DNA from: Candidatus Moranbacteria bacterium UBA2206
Lineage (GTDB): Bacteria; Patescibacteriota; Minisyncoccia; Moranbacterales; UBA2206
Direction: 5' to 3'
NCBI GenBank assembly: GCA_002328565.1
Contig: DCUU01000006.1
Coordinates: 1 to 29,986 of the forward strand
DNA length: 29,986 nt
Shown: positions 23,257 through 29,986 of the stretch, piece after piece
Position numbering within the stretch: the stretch's first letter is position 1
Layout of the letters: every line of letters starts with the position of its first letter
Position numbers and translations under genes: made by a program
The notes under the pieces: generated by a model
What the model saw: only the letters and a program-made list of their open reading frames with translations
The model's database searches: none
Told to the model about the DNA's origin: nothing

Positions 23257-24717
23257 TCAAAAATATAAAATAATTGAAGTTAGTATCAAAATAGCTATAA
23301 AAACAATTGCCAGCCAGCCAAAAAATTTCACCCACTTAGGATTAGTTTCTTTGCCCATAATTTTCTTATCATCGCCCACAATCATAATAATGATAAGCAG
23401 TGGCAAAGCGATGATTCCATTTATAAAAGCTGAGTAATAGAGCGCCATGATTGGATTTATTTGAAAAAAGTTAAGCGAAAGACCAACAAGAATCGACACC
23501 GCGATTACAAGATAGAAGCCTCTGGCTTGGTTAAATTTCAAATTCAATCCTTCGTGCCATTTTAACAATTCGGCGATAGCATAAGCACTAGAACCGGCTA
23601 GAATTGGAACGGCCAAGAGCCCTGTGCCAATAATTCCCATAGCAAAAAGTAAATAGGCATAGTTTCCAGCCAGCGGGCGTAGTGCCATAGCTGCCTGCTC
23701 TGCTGATTTTATATCAGTTATTCCATTAGCAAAAAAAGTGTTGGCGGCTGTCAAAACGATGAAGAAAAAAACAACATTTGCCAGAACCATTCCCGTTCCA
23801 ACATCAGTTCGCATACGAGCAATTCTGAAATGCAAAGAAGTATTTTTTCTTCCGCCCAGCAATTTATGCGCTATCTTGTTTTCCTCCACCTCCTCAGATG
23901 CTTGCCAAAAAAATAGATAGGGAGTGATTGTTGTACCAAAAACTGCTACCATAGCAAAAATATATTCCTTACTAAATTCAATCTCCGGTAGAAATGTCCA
24001 ATGCAAAACAGTCAACCAGTCAGGATGGATAATTATTCCTGTGATGATATAGGCTAAAACAGAAATTGTGAGCCACTTCAGAAATTTAACATAATAGTAA
24101 TACCCGATAAAAATTTCCATGATGATAGTAAGGATAGCGAAAAAAAGCGCTACGATATAAAAATTAATATGCGTGAGCATAGAAAAAACTGAAGCCATCG
24201 CACCCAAATCAGCGCCAATGTTTATCACATTCGCAACAATCAAAAGTAAAACCGCCACTGCTACAATTCTTTTTCGATAATGTTTTGCTAACACTCCGGT
24301 CAAACCTTGATTGGTCACCAGACCGATTCGTGCACACACCTCTTGCACAGCAAACATCACTGGCAAAAGCCAAGCTGCCATCCAAAGGATAGAGAAGCCG
24401 AATTGAGCTCCGACAGAAGAATACGTCCCAATGCCCGATGGGTCATCATCTGAAACTCCCGTAATTAGACCCGGACCCAGCGCTCGAAAAAAATATTTAG
24501 TTTTCTTCCATCTATTTTCCAATAACTTTTTAGCGATTGCTACTTCTAAACTGCTAATTCGTAAAGTTCCATCAACCGCTCGCACCGCCTTAATCTCACC
24601 CCACAAGATCAATTTTTTAGCTAGGACAAGCGGAACACCAATTTCATGACGAAACTCAGAAAGAGTGAAAAAGTTATTATTCCCAATTTGATTTTGATTA
24701 TCTTTTTTTTCTTCCAT
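23257..24717 (-). CDS. Nramp-family metal transporter with N-terminal HTH-like domain
   Basis: A 486-residue protein. Residues of about 78-486 are an Nramp-type fold with some 11 hydrophobic helices; TM1 reads GVSDDDPSGIGTYSS (D92-P93-S94-G95), the counterpart of the DPGN metal site. In TM6 the usual MPH motif is replaced by TITPYLFFWQ, so substrate choice may differ (Mn, Fe, or Mg as in Nramp-related magnesium transporters). Residues 15-65 (FTLSEFRHEIGVPLV...LWGEIKAVRAVDG...ISSLEVAI) look like a MerR/excisionase-type helix-turn-helix, which is unusual on a transporter. It is followed by the PBP gene with a 5-base gap. An AAGGAG lies 18 bases upstream, too far to be sure of use. Confidence 0.85.
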   Translation of the reverse strand: MEEKKDNQNQIGNNNFFTLSEFRHEIGVPLVLAKKLILWGEIKAVRAVDGTLRISSLEVAIAKKLLENRWKKTKYFFRALGPGLITGVSDDDPSGIGTYSSVGAQFGFSILWMAAWLLPVMFAVQEVCARIGLVTNQGLTGVLAKHYRKRIVAVAVLLLIVANVINIGADLGAMASVFSMLTHINFYIVALFFAILTIIMEIFIGYYYYVKFLKWLTISVLAYIITGIIIHPDWLTVLHWTFLPEIEFSKEYIFAMVAVFGTTITPYLFFWQASEEVEENKIAHKLLGGRKNTSLHFRIARMRTDVGTGMVLANVVFFFIVLTAANTFFANGITDIKSAEQAAMALRPLAGNYAYLLFAMGIIGTGLLAVPILAGSSAYAIAELLKWHEGLNLKFNQARGFYLVIAVSILVGLSLNFFQINPIMALYYSAFINGIIALPLLIIIMIVGDDKKIMGKETNPKWVKFFGWLAIVFIAILILTSIILYF

Positions 24718-24794
24718 AAAATCTTAACTTAATTTCTCCTTATATTTAGAATAGCGATAAACTAAAGAAAAAACAAGGGAAAGCAATAACTTAC

Positions 24795-24824
24795 ATCAAA
24801 AAACCCCGCCAATTGGCGGGGTTT
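24795..24824 (-). terminator. Terminator of rplL
   Basis: Perfect palindrome AAACCCCGCC-AATT-GGCGGGGTTT (24801-24824) with TTTTTT after it on the minus strand. Confidence 0.88.
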
Positions 24825-24853
24825 AAAAATTCTTTCCAAAAAAATTCGAGGAA

Positions 24854-25264
24854 TTATTTTAGAGTTACAGTTGCACCGGCAGTTTCTAGTTTCTTTTTCA
24901 TATCCTCCGCTTCAGCTTTAGAAACTTTTTCTTTGATAACCTTTGGAGCAGCGTCTACCAAATCCTTGGCATCCTTAAGTCCAAGCCCAGTTATTTCCCG
25001 AACGGCCTTAATTACATTGATTTTTGAAGCTCCACTAGCTGTTACTTCAACATCAAATTCACTCTTTTCTTCAACCGCAGCAGCTTCTCCGGCAGCAGCT
25101 GGAGCAGCTCCCATCATCATTGGAGCAGCAGCTGATACGCCAAATTTTTCTTCTAAAACCTTCACGAGCTCTGAAAGATCTAAAACACTCATTTTTTCAA
25201 TTTCGCTAACAAGTGTCTTAAATTTTTCTGGAACAACTACTTCTTCTTTTTTTTCTTCTGTCAT
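24854..25264 (-). CDS. rplL: 50S ribosomal protein L7/L12
   Basis: A 136-residue stalk protein that recruits translation factors to the ribosome. It shows the N-terminal dimer domain (KFKTLVSEIEKMSVLDLSELV), an Ala-rich hinge (APMMMGAAPAAAGEAAA) and the C-terminal factor-binding domain (NVIKAVREITGLGLKDAKDLVD, GATVTLK end). I chose the MTEEKKEE start over a methionine four codons earlier because it matches the family. It follows rplJ by 56 bases as usual for the L10-L12 operon and is closed by the terminator at 24795-24824. Confidence 0.96.
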   Translation of the reverse strand: MTEEKKEEVVVPEKFKTLVSEIEKMSVLDLSELVKVLEEKFGVSAAAPMMMGAAPAAAGEAAAVEEKSEFDVEVTASGASKINVIKAVREITGLGLKDAKDLVDAAPKVIKEKVSKAEAEDMKKKLETAGATVTLK

Positions 25265-25320
25265 GTTGTTATACAAGTCTTATAGGTCTTATATGTCCTA
25301 TGAAACTTTTTAAAATTAAT

Positions 25321-25836
25321 TTACTTAACCTCACTTACAGCTTTCAAAACTTGCACTAAGCCTCGAATATTGCCAGCCAAAACATTTACAAATCCTGAAA
25401 CAGGAGCATTAAGTGTTCCAACTAGTTTCGCCAAAAGTTCGTCCTTGCTTGGCAATTTAGAAAGTGCCATTACTTCTTCTGTAGAAAGAATTTTTTTACC
25501 CAAAATTCCTCCAGCAATTTTCAAATTTTCATTGACCTTAGCCATCTTGGCGATGATCTTAGCAGCTTCCACTTCGTCCCCTTGCGAAACAGCGATGGCA
25601 ATTTGTCCTTCCATTTTTTTCAAATCCATTTCGATTCCAGCGTCCTTAAGCGCGATAGAAATCAAAGTTTTTTTGAGCACTTTGAAATCAATACCTTTCT
25701 CACGGAGCTCGTTTCGAAGCACTGTCATATCCTTAACAGCCAGTCCCTTGAAATCAGAGAAAACCACTGCCTTTGAATCTTTTAGCTTCGAAGCAAGAGA
25801 TTTTACTAATTCTTCTTTTTGTAATCTTGTTTGCAT
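25321..25836 (-). CDS. rplJ: 50S ribosomal protein L10
   Basis: A 171-residue base protein of the ribosomal stalk. It begins MQTRLQKEELVKSLASKL, then has AVVFSDFKGLAVKDMTVLRNELRE and FKVLKKTLISIAL, both typical of L10, and a C-terminal helix (GNIRGLVQVLKAVSEV) that binds L7/L12 dimers. The gene is preceded by a folded leader (25848-25939), so autoregulation by L10 binding to its own mRNA is expected from what is known of this operon. Standard length. Confidence 0.96.
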   Translation of the reverse strand: MQTRLQKEELVKSLASKLKDSKAVVFSDFKGLAVKDMTVLRNELREKGIDFKVLKKTLISIALKDAGIEMDLKKMEGQIAIAVSQGDEVEAAKIIAKMAKVNENLKIAGGILGKKILSTEEVMALSKLPSKDELLAKLVGTLNAPVSGFVNVLAGNIRGLVQVLKAVSEVK

Positions 25837-25847
25837 AAATTTACATT

Positions 25848-25939
25848 AAAAAACGACTGCTTTCCCGCAGTCGACCAAAATAAAAATAAACTATTTTTAT
25901 TTCCTACATAGGGCTTACTTTTTTGCCTATGGTCTGCGG
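25848..25939 (-). promoter_or_regulatory. L10 leader with alternative terminator/antiterminator
   Basis: Minus-strand order: CATAGG/CCTATG stem (25926-25931 and 25907-25912); an 11-bp AT stem (arms at 25892-25902 and 25878-25888); then CGACTGC-GGGAAA-GCAGTCG (25854-25873) with TTTTTT, a terminator 11 bases before the rplJ start. CCGCAGACC at 25931-25939 can pair with GGT...CTGCGG inside the terminator, so the two are mutually exclusive. Confidence 0.6.
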
Positions 25940-25963
25940 AAAATATATCTATAAACTTTTCAA

Positions 25964-26371
25964 TTATTCTGCTTTAACTTCTTCCTTTGAAGCTTCTTCA
26001 GCCTTCACTTCTTCTGGTTTGGCTTCTTCTGTCTTAGGCTCTTCAACTTTAATTTCTTCTGGTTTAGCTTCAGTTGCTGGAACTCCTGCAACTTCTGCAA
26101 TTTTCACTTCTGGTAACTTAACTATTCTTTTCTTGTCCGTTATAACTTTTTTTCTCACCAATAGATTATGCACTGTATCAGAAAGTTGAGCGCCCTTAGA
26201 AATCCATTCCTTGATTTTCTCTTCTTTCAGCACAGCTTGCTTTGAATGCGGATCATAAGCACCCAAAATTTCAACGTGACGCCCTCCTGGAGCGACTGTT
26301 TTATCTTGTAAAACTATCTTATATTGAGCTTTATTCGTTTTTCCAACTCTGGCTAATCGTATAGTTAACAT
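25964..26371 (-). CDS. rpsP: 30S ribosomal protein S16 with long acidic tail
   Basis: A 135-residue S16. The first 80 or so residues are standard: MLTIRLARVGKTNKAQYKIV, then APGGRHVEILGAYDPH and EWISKGAQLSDTV. S16 is needed for assembly of the 30S body. The last 45 residues form a repeated acidic tail of PEE(I/V)K- and EEPKTEE-type units, which is not part of the usual protein. The longer frame with MVYAYFI before it is unlikely. A promoter at 26427-26455 drives it. Confidence 0.95.
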   Translation of the reverse strand: MLTIRLARVGKTNKAQYKIVLQDKTVAPGGRHVEILGAYDPHSKQAVLKEEKIKEWISKGAQLSDTVHNLLVRKKVITDKKRIVKLPEVKIAEVAGVPATEAKPEEIKVEEPKTEEAKPEEVKAEEASKEEVKAE

Positions 26372-26426
26372 AATAATAAAATAAGCATAAACCAAGTTAT
26401 ACTCGGGTCAAATCAATTACTTATAT

Positions 26427-26455
26427 AGGATATAGGAATTATTCCTAGTTGTCAA
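26427..26455 (-). promoter_or_regulatory. Promoter of rpsP
   Basis: TTGACA and TATCCT (minus strand) with a 17-base spacer that contains the palindrome AGGAATAATTCCT. A second possible pair, TTGACC-16-TATGCT, lies nearer the start. Confidence 0.55.
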
Positions 26456-26465
26456 TAACCCTTAA

Positions 26466-28838
26466 CTATTTAGCTATAATCTTCCCTCCCTGCCCAATTT
26501 GGTCTAATTTTACTGAGAGAAGTTTTGAGATGCCTTCTTCGCCCATAGTGACGCCGTAGAGAAGCGAGGCTTGCCGCATAGTTTCGCGATTGTGAGTGAT
26601 TGTGACAAATTGGGTTCTGTCGGAAAGTTCAGTGAGAATTCGACTAAAACGACGCGAGTTGGCTTCATCTAAGGCTGCCTCCACTTCGTCTAAAATTGCA
26701 AAAGGTGGTGGATTATGAGAAATTATCGCAAATAAAAGTGCCAAGGATGTAAGTGATCTTTCGCCACCAGAAAGCATTGAGAGATTGGCGATCCTCTTGC
26801 CTGGTGGACAAGCTGAGATATCAATTCCGATTTCGCTTCTTTCTTCCTGAATATTCCCCTCTTCTTTTGCCTCCTCTTTTTCATTCTTATTTTCAGTCTC
26901 TTCTTCTACTAAATCCTCTTTGGCTTTTCGTCTAGAAGTTTGAATTTTGAGTTTAGTTAAATGAGCAGTTCCTCCGCCGAAAATTATTCTGAAATATTTA
27001 GAAAATTCTTTGTTTATTTCTTCATAGGTAGTCGCAAATTTCACTTCAATTTTTTGATCCATCTCTTTTATCACTTCTCGAAGAGACACGATTGCGTCTT
27101 CCAAGTCTTTTGATTCACCCTCTAAAAATTCAAAACGTTTTTGAGTTTCATTATATTCATCAATAACCATCGGATCAATTCCCCCGATTTGTTCCATTTT
27201 TATTTTTAATTTATATATCTCATTTTCTAGAGCTTCTCGATTTATTTCTCCTTCGACAGGACTTAGTTCCTCCACTTCTTTTCTCAATTCAATTTTTATC
27301 TGATTTTTCAAATCTTCTTCGCGCACTTCCACCCTGGCTAGAGCAATTTTAGAATCATTAAATTTATCCTTGAGTTTATTTAGCTCATCTTGTTTTATCC
27401 TTAATTTTCCTTCAATTTCAAAAAATTTCCTTCTTTTTTCTCGGTCCAGCAAAATTTCATCTTGCATTTCTTTGTCAACCAACAACAACTCTTCCTGAGC
27501 TTTTTTGATATCTTCTCTAATTTTTATTATTTTTTCTTGCAGTTCAATGAGAATTTTTGACTCAATTTTCTCAACTGGTTTTTTTTCTACCACTATTTTA
27601 GGAACATCCACGGGCACAGTTTCTTTTTTTCCTTTTTCAATTTCTATTTTCAAATCATATAGTCGCTGTGCGATAACTCTGGCGAATTCTTTTATATCCT
27701 GTAAATCCTCCATCCTTTCCGCTTTCTCAATTCTCTCAATCAGCTTTTCTTGGTCTTTTTTAATCTCTTCTAAGCTTTCTTTTATATAAATCTTGTCCAC
27801 CAACTGTTCCCTTGGCAAACTTATTTCCGCCTCTTTAATCATTTCAACATTCTTTTGTTTTTCTTTTTCAATTTCAACCCGACCTTCAGTTATGATAAGT
27901 TCTCTTTCTAATTGATTCAGTTTATTTCTTTGTTCTCTTTGTTTATTTTCTAATTCAATATGTTTCACTTCATTTACTTCATTTTTTTCCTCCTTTGACT
28001 GATTGCCAATTTCATCGGTGAGCTTGTCTACTTCTCTTTGCATATTAATGAGAATTCTGCCAGATTCTTCTTTTTCTTCATTTAATCGATTTCTCTCGCG
28101 TTGAAAATTATGCCATAAATAGGAAAATAATTTGATTTGTTTATTTGAAAGTTCTGTCGATACTCCCTCGCTTTCAGCCGCCTTATCCGCCTGTCTCTTT
28201 AGCATTCGCAAATGCGGTTTTATCTCTTCCATCAACTCATTAGCTCTCTGTAAATTTTGACGCGTAGAATCAAGCTTACGAAGAGATCTTTCTTTTTTTA
28301 TCTGATATTGTTTCACGCCAGCCGCATCTTCGATGACTGATCTTCGCTCAAATGGCGTAGCGTTAAGCACTGAATCAGCCATTCCTTGATTGACCACAGC
28401 ATAACTTTCTTTGCCCACTCCCGCTTTGGCTAGAATATCCACAATGTCTTGCAAGCGAACTCGAGAACCATTAATCAAATATTCACTTTCGCCGGAACGG
28501 AAAATTTTTCTCGTCACTGAGACTTCTTCAAATTCCAAAGGAATTCTTTTGTCGCTATTGTCCAAATATAGCGTGACGTAAGCGCTTCCAAGTCGAGCTT
28601 TTTTTCCACTTCCTGCGAAGATAATGTCTTCGGATTTTTTTCCCCGCAAATTTTTCATTGACTGCTCCCCCATCACCCAGCGAAGTGCATCCGCAATATT
28701 GGATTTGCCCGAACCATTTGGACCAACGATTGCTGTAATACCTTGATTAGTTCCATTTTTAGAATCAATTAAAAAGTCGAGAGTAGTTTTCGACGCAAAA
28801 GACTTAAAACCTGAAATTTCGAGTTTTTTTAGATACAC
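26466..28838 (-). CDS. smc: Short SMC chromosome-partition ATPase lacking a hinge
   Basis: A 790-residue SMC, against about 1150-1200 in most bacteria. The head is intact: ISGFKSFA, Walker A GPNGSGKSN near 39-47, a Q-loop region, then at the C-terminus LSGGERSLTSLAL near 688 and Walker B AILDEVEAALDEA near 716, then FVTITHN. Coiled coil runs from about 190 to 590. Where a hinge of some 150 residues should be, only a short linker (VPVDVPKIVVEKKPVEK, near 395-411) breaks the coil. An acidic insert (EEETENKNEKEEAKEE) also lies near 655. It probably still acts on chromosome structure, but must dimerise differently. It lies 16 bases after rnc. Confidence 0.92.
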   Translation of the reverse strand: MYLKKLEISGFKSFASKTTLDFLIDSKNGTNQGITAIVGPNGSGKSNIADALRWVMGEQSMKNLRGKKSEDIIFAGSGKKARLGSAYVTLYLDNSDKRIPLEFEEVSVTRKIFRSGESEYLINGSRVRLQDIVDILAKAGVGKESYAVVNQGMADSVLNATPFERRSVIEDAAGVKQYQIKKERSLRKLDSTRQNLQRANELMEEIKPHLRMLKRQADKAAESEGVSTELSNKQIKLFSYLWHNFQRERNRLNEEKEESGRILINMQREVDKLTDEIGNQSKEEKNEVNEVKHIELENKQREQRNKLNQLERELIITEGRVEIEKEKQKNVEMIKEAEISLPREQLVDKIYIKESLEEIKKDQEKLIERIEKAERMEDLQDIKEFARVIAQRLYDLKIEIEKGKKETVPVDVPKIVVEKKPVEKIESKILIELQEKIIKIREDIKKAQEELLLVDKEMQDEILLDREKRRKFFEIEGKLRIKQDELNKLKDKFNDSKIALARVEVREEDLKNQIKIELRKEVEELSPVEGEINREALENEIYKLKIKMEQIGGIDPMVIDEYNETQKRFEFLEGESKDLEDAIVSLREVIKEMDQKIEVKFATTYEEINKEFSKYFRIIFGGGTAHLTKLKIQTSRRKAKEDLVEEETENKNEKEEAKEEGNIQEERSEIGIDISACPPGKRIANLSMLSGGERSLTSLALLFAIISHNPPPFAILDEVEAALDEANSRRFSRILTELSDRTQFVTITHNRETMRQASLLYGVTMGEEGISKLLSVKLDQIGQGGKIIAK

Positions 28839-28854
28839 TGTTTTTTTTATTTTC

Positions 28855-29544
28855 TTACCAGCCTTTTACTTCAAGGCCTTTTTCGGCGGCATTTCTTTGG
28901 GCTTCTTGTTTGGATTGTCCTTCACCTTTAGCAATCATTTCATCAGCCAAATATACTCCAACTACAAATTTTTTGTCATGATCCGGACCGGATTCGGAAA
29001 TTACGCGATACGACGGAGTAACACCCGCCTTGTCCTGAGATTCTTCCTGAAAACGAGATTTCGGATCCATATACAATTTGTTTTCAATGATATTTGGCAA
29101 TTCACACACCACATTTTTCATAATAAATTCTTGGCATGCGCTGTAGCCTTTTTCTTTTTGATCTAGATAAATTGCACCTGTAATTGCTTCAAAAGCATTA
29201 GCCAAAAGATATTGGCGCGCGCGTCCGGTATCCTTGGTTTCTCCGCGACTCATCAGGAGATATTCTTCAATACCCAATCTTTTAGAAATTTTCGCCAACA
29301 TCTCACCATTGACCAAGGCTGCTCGCCAATTAGTGAGCTCCCCTTCCTGATTAGAATAATTTTTATATAAATATTCCGTCACAACAATTTCTAAAACTGC
29401 ATCTCCTAAAAATTCCAAGCGTTCATTGTGTTCCAATTTATGACCTCGATGTTCATTGAGATAGGAGCGATGTGTCATCGCTTGTTTTAGGATATCTATA
29501 TCATTAAATTTAACGCCAATTTTTTTGGCCAATTCTTCTATCAT
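28855..29544 (-). CDS. rnc: Ribonuclease III
   Basis: A 229-residue endonuclease that cuts double-stranded RNA in rRNA and mRNA processing. It has the signature NERLEFLGDAVL at residues 40-51, metal-binding residues in ANAFEAITGAIYLD near 115-128, and a C-terminal double-stranded RNA-binding domain (DPKSRFQEESQ to the end). Full length. Its ATG overlaps the TGA of nusB (ATGA), and smc follows, so nusB-rnc-smc form one operon. Confidence 0.96.
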   Translation of the reverse strand: MIEELAKKIGVKFNDIDILKQAMTHRSYLNEHRGHKLEHNERLEFLGDAVLEIVVTEYLYKNYSNQEGELTNWRAALVNGEMLAKISKRLGIEEYLLMSRGETKDTGRARQYLLANAFEAITGAIYLDQKEKGYSACQEFIMKNVVCELPNIIENKLYMDPKSRFQEESQDKAGVTPSYRVISESGPDHDKKFVVGVYLADEMIAKGEGQSKQEAQRNAAEKGLEVKGW

Positions 29545-29986
29545 GCGTTTTCTTTATTTTTAGTTGCCTTATCTTTTTTTGAAACATCATTTTTAAGTGG
29601 TTCTCCCAGTTCTCGATATATTGTACCAAGCACACCATTGACAAACCTTCCGGAAGATTCTCCGCCAAAAGATTTCGCCAATTCAATCGATTCGTTAATC
29701 GCTACTTTTGGTGGCACTTCTTCATAACTGCCAAATAGAAGTTCGTAAATTCCCAAACGCAAAATATTGCGATCAACTATCGTCACTTGATCAAGTGGCC
29801 ACTCTGGAGCGCATTTTTCAATCAGTGGGTCAATTTTATCGACATTTTTTATTATATTTTCCACTAAAGAATGCAAAAAATCAGTTTCGTCCATACCAGG
29901 GCCAAACTCTTTGATATTTTTTGAAATTATCTCCTCTACCTTGGAATTATCTTTTTTATTGAAATCCCATTCATAGAGACATTGCA
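29541..29986 (-). CDS. nusB: Transcription antitermination factor NusB, partial
   Basis: The gene runs off the right edge. The frame stays open past the internal ATG at 29894 and reads QCLYEWDFNKKDNSKVEE before it, the normal NusB beginning, so the true start lies outside the window; only about the first ten residues are missing. The rest (APEWPLDQVTIVDRNILRLGIYEL and VAINESIELAKSFGGESSGRFVNGVLG) is typical. NusB works with NusE in rRNA antitermination. The C-terminus is a short Lys-rich tail. Confidence 0.92.
   Translation of the reverse strand, partial: QCLYEWDFNKKDNSKVEEIISKNIKEFGPGMDETDFLHSLVENIIKNVDKIDPLIEKCAPEWPLDQVTIVDRNILRLGIYELLFGSYEEVPPKVAINESIELAKSFGGESSGRFVNGVLGTIYRELGEPLKNDVSKKDKATKNKENA

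Noticed and set aside
25923..26189. 88-codon plus-strand frame, Ser/Thr-rich
   Set aside because: It is the antisense shadow of the repetitive acidic tail of rpsP and of the L10 leader.
1..29986. CRISPR array, cas genes, tRNA or rRNA
   Set aside because: No regularly spaced repeat-spacer series, no cas motifs, no tRNA cloverleaf or rRNA core seen; the only tandem repeat is the two-copy 22-base unit at 17837-17889.

Overview
The window looks like a chromosomal piece of a Candidate Phyla Radiation (Patescibacteria, Parcubacteria-like) bacterium. The reasons are the low GC content, very short intergenic gaps, many genes without a clear Shine-Dalgarno site, TGA used as stop (so not the Gracilibacteria code), a SMC protein too short to hold a hinge, and recombinase and GIY-YIG types of the kind I associate with this group. 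Lineage is an inference from gene content; there is no rRNA or other marker here that settles it.

The left 17.5 kb is accessory DNA. Two serine recombinases (310-1917 and 14502-16082, both minus) bracket it. The left one follows a 43-residue membrane protein and, across 1.1 kb of large palindromes, a four-gene cassette of very small proteins (3214-4198). A gene with a C-terminal CX4C/CX4C zinc finger (4294-5388) is divergent from a plus-strand operon of about 9 kb: HsdR, an HsdM-HsdS fusion with one target-recognition domain, a PHP-plus-SMC-like ATPase (TrlF type), then three small proteins, of which the first has a HEPN-type RNxxxH motif, the second a degenerate version and the third a HEPN-like helical pattern. 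This reads as a defence operon. The right recombinase sits 3 bases after a HUH rolling-circle Rep gene, with a small helical protein and a 53-residue membrane protein upstream on the same strand: a replicating/integrating element module.

From 17.1 to 18.9 kb there is little protein-coding sequence but much structure: a hairpin cluster, a possible minus-strand RNA with a U-tract end, tandem palindromic direct repeats, a GIY-YIG gene flanked by inverted repeats, and a strong promoter followed by about 390 bases of base-paired sequence ending in a perfect terminator. The last is the best candidate for an undescribed RNA.

The right 11 kb is ordinary chromosome apart from details: a pentapeptide-repeat protein, an MFS exporter, a class A penicillin-binding protein, an Nramp-type transporter with an unusual N-terminal helix-turn-helix-like domain, then rplL, rplJ (with a leader that can form terminator or antiterminator), rpsP, hinge-less smc, rnc and a partial nusB, all on the minus strand.
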